Positions 5,100 to 6,113 of a stretch of 6,113 nucleotides of DNA are shown here, piece after piece. Origin of the DNA: Gelria sp. (GTDB taxonomy: Bacteria > Bacillota > Syntrophomonadia > Syntrophomonadales > Syntrophomonadaceae); assembly GCA_012839665.1 (NCBI GenBank), contig DUMX01000133.1, positions 1-6,113 of the forward strand, in the 5' to 3' direction. Within the stretch, counting starts at the first letter, position 1; each line of letters starts with the position of its first letter. The notes below the pieces were generated by a model that was not told the DNA's origin, did not search any database, and saw only the letters and a list, made by a program, of their open reading frames with translations. Position numbers and translations under genes: made by a program.

Positions 5100-5927
5100 T
5101 TAAATTATCTGGTTGTTCTGGCTTAGAATTCTCAGGTTGTCAAACAGTTCTGCCACTGTAATTAGCCCGACTCCTCCAGGTACAGCGCTGGCTATACGAG
5201 CTTTGGCCTTGGACTCTTCATGAACATCTCCCACCATACGACCATTCTCATCGAAATTAATGCCTACATCTATTATTACACTATCTTCGCTAACCATGTC
5301 CGGAGTAATATAGTTGGCTTTCCCCAATGCAGCAACTAGTATATCAGCACTACGGATTTCATCCTCCAGGTTCTTAGTTCTGGAGTGACAAAGGGTTATA
5401 GTCCCGTTTTCCGAACTCATCATCATAGCCAGCGGGCTGCCCAGAATAGCACTTCTGCCGACAATACATACCTTCTTACCCTCTATGGGTATATCATAAT
5501 GTTTCAACATGCTTATAACTGCTTTCGGAGTAGCTGGTTTTACCCCCTCCTGCTTGCTGATTAATTTACCTAAATTATAATTATGTATTCCCTCTACATC
5601 TTTATGGTAGTCAATAGCATTAACTAATACAGCAATATCTAGATGAGGCGGCAGGGGAGTTTGTAGCATTATACCATTGACACCCGGGTCCTGATTAATT
5701 TTTTGTATATGCTTAATAGCATCTTCCTGACTTATTCCAACAGAAAGACTGGCGATTTCCACCTTCACCCCGGTTTCATCCCCAAATTTTTTAATGCCGT
5801 TAACATAAGCCTGCGAACTTTTATCATCACCTATCTGTATAACGACCATACCCATAGGAATGTTTTTGGCAGTACGAGCTACCTCTTCCTTTATTTTTTC
5901 TCTGATTTCTCTACCATAAATAATCAC
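5100..5927 (-). CDS. folD: FolD-type methylenetetrahydrofolate dehydrogenase / methenyltetrahydrofolate cyclohydrolase, variant active site
   Basis: 275 residues, close to the usual 280-290. FolD interconverts 5,10-methylene-, 5,10-methenyl- and 10-formyl-tetrahydrofolate in the cytoplasm, and in acetogenic or syntrophic anaerobes it also serves C1 oxidation or reduction. Visible motifs: substrate-site SQAYV with the conserved Tyr at 41, LQTPLPP with Gln 89 (E. coli Gln98 position), KDVEGIHNYNLG (109-120) with Asp 110, the Rossmann nucleotide motif GKKVCIVGRSAILGSP (150-165), and the C-terminal PGGVG (250-254). The catalytic lysine of the YVxxK motif (E. coli Lys54) aligns without gaps to Ile 45; the next residues are lysines. 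The usual DVDG reads DVEG and PGGVGPMT reads PGGVGLIT. The GTG start (5925-5927) has GGAGG at 5937-5941, 9 nt upstream. There is no gene partner within the window and no THF-riboswitch sequence in front. Dehydrogenase activity is likely; cyclohydrolase activity is doubtful. Confidence 0.93.
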   Translation of the reverse strand: MIIYGREIREKIKEEVARTAKNIPMGMVVIQIGDDKSSQAYVNGIKKFGDETGVKVEIASLSVGISQEDAIKHIQKINQDPGVNGIMLQTPLPPHLDIAVLVNAIDYHKDVEGIHNYNLGKLISKQEGVKPATPKAVISMLKHYDIPIEGKKVCIVGRSAILGSPLAMMMSSENGTITLCHSRTKNLEDEIRSADILVAALGKANYITPDMVSEDSVIIDVGINFDENGRMVGDVHEESKAKARIASAVPGGVGLITVAELFDNLRILSQNNQII

Positions 5928-5960
5928 TAATTAGTTCCTCCACTCCTACTAAAATTATTT

Positions 5961-6016
5961 AACCCACCATGTCCACCAAACGCACACAACCACCGATGAA
6001 AATACAAGGTGGGGTT
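5961..6016. repeat. Inverted repeat in the folD leader
   Basis: AACCCACC (5961-5968) can pair with GGTGGGGTT (6008-6016) with one bulged G. An inner AACCACC (5988-5994) competes for the same partner. It lies 20-90 nt upstream of the folD ribosome binding site and could fold two ways in the mRNA leader. I recognise no known riboswitch here. Confidence 0.35.
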
Positions 6017-6035
6017 TAGTTTATTTTAAAAAATT

Positions 6036-6072
6036 TCAGTGTTAATCATAAGAAATCAGTGTCCTTCAGTGT
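6036..6072. repeat. Three copies of TCAGTGT in a degenerate interspersed-repeat-like block
   Basis: TCAGTGT occurs at 6036-6042, 6056-6062 and 6066-6072, followed by CTAATCCCCGTCTATTTT. The spacing and the words TCAGTGTTAATC and TCAGTGTC resemble the short CTGTGTTAATCTGTGT-type repeats dispersed in many bacterial genomes. I see this as a decayed copy of such an element at the window edge. Confidence 0.4.
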
Positions 6073-6113
6073 CTAATCCCCGTCTATTTTCTTATTAACC
6101 CCCATGTACGCTA

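Noticed and set aside
5928..6113. THF riboswitch upstream of folD
   Set aside because: The conserved words of the class are absent; only a simple GGTGG/CCACC inverted repeat is present.

Overview
The window looks like a stretch of chromosome from an anaerobic, moderately low-GC Firmicute of the Clostridia (a Syntrophomonas- or Desulfotomaculum-like organism fits, but this is inference). The reasons are AGGAGG-type ribosome binding sites, GTG starts, intrinsic terminators and riboswitch-type leaders, and the protein families present. All complete genes lie on the minus strand.

Reading in the direction of transcription (right to left): positions 6113-5928 are an untranslated stretch with a degenerate short repeat and an inverted repeat in front of folD. 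folD (5927-5100, GTG start) encodes a folate dehydrogenase/cyclohydrolase homologue in which the usual catalytic lysine is replaced. About 1.3 kb without a convincing gene follows (5099-3785). It holds two copies of one structured RNA element, B (4856-4725) and A (3998-3898). They share a conserved core, a GAAA-capped hairpin and two helices with compensatory base changes, so they read as two members of one riboswitch class. The class most resembles the molybdenum/tungsten cofactor (Moco/Tuco) RNA, from memory of that consensus and not verified. Three terminator-like hairpins and one plausible promoter lie among them.

Element A has its own promoter, a following terminator hairpin and then an operon: a secreted, C-terminally anchored Ig-like (Big_5-type) protein (3784-2978), a hairpin, a FecCD-type permease (2920-1913), its ATPase (1911-1063) and its substrate-binding protein (1070-69). 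The three transporter genes are spaced by 1 nt or overlap by 8 nt and make a full type II ABC importer. If A is a Moco/Tuco RNA, the cargo would be molybdate or tungstate (MolBCA-like) and not the iron-siderophore that family-based naming would suggest.

At the left edge the 3' end of a second, convergent binding-protein gene enters on the plus strand (stop at 86-88). It overlaps the minus-strand binding-protein gene by 20 nt. The two 3' ends form a near-perfect 29-bp inverted repeat, so paralogous binding-protein genes meet tail to tail, and the minus-strand copy has lost the usual C-terminal tail exactly at the repeat boundary.

The best candidates for something not described before are the twin RNA element, with one copy orphaned, the RNA-controlled Ig-protein/importer operon, and the tail-to-tail paralogue junction.
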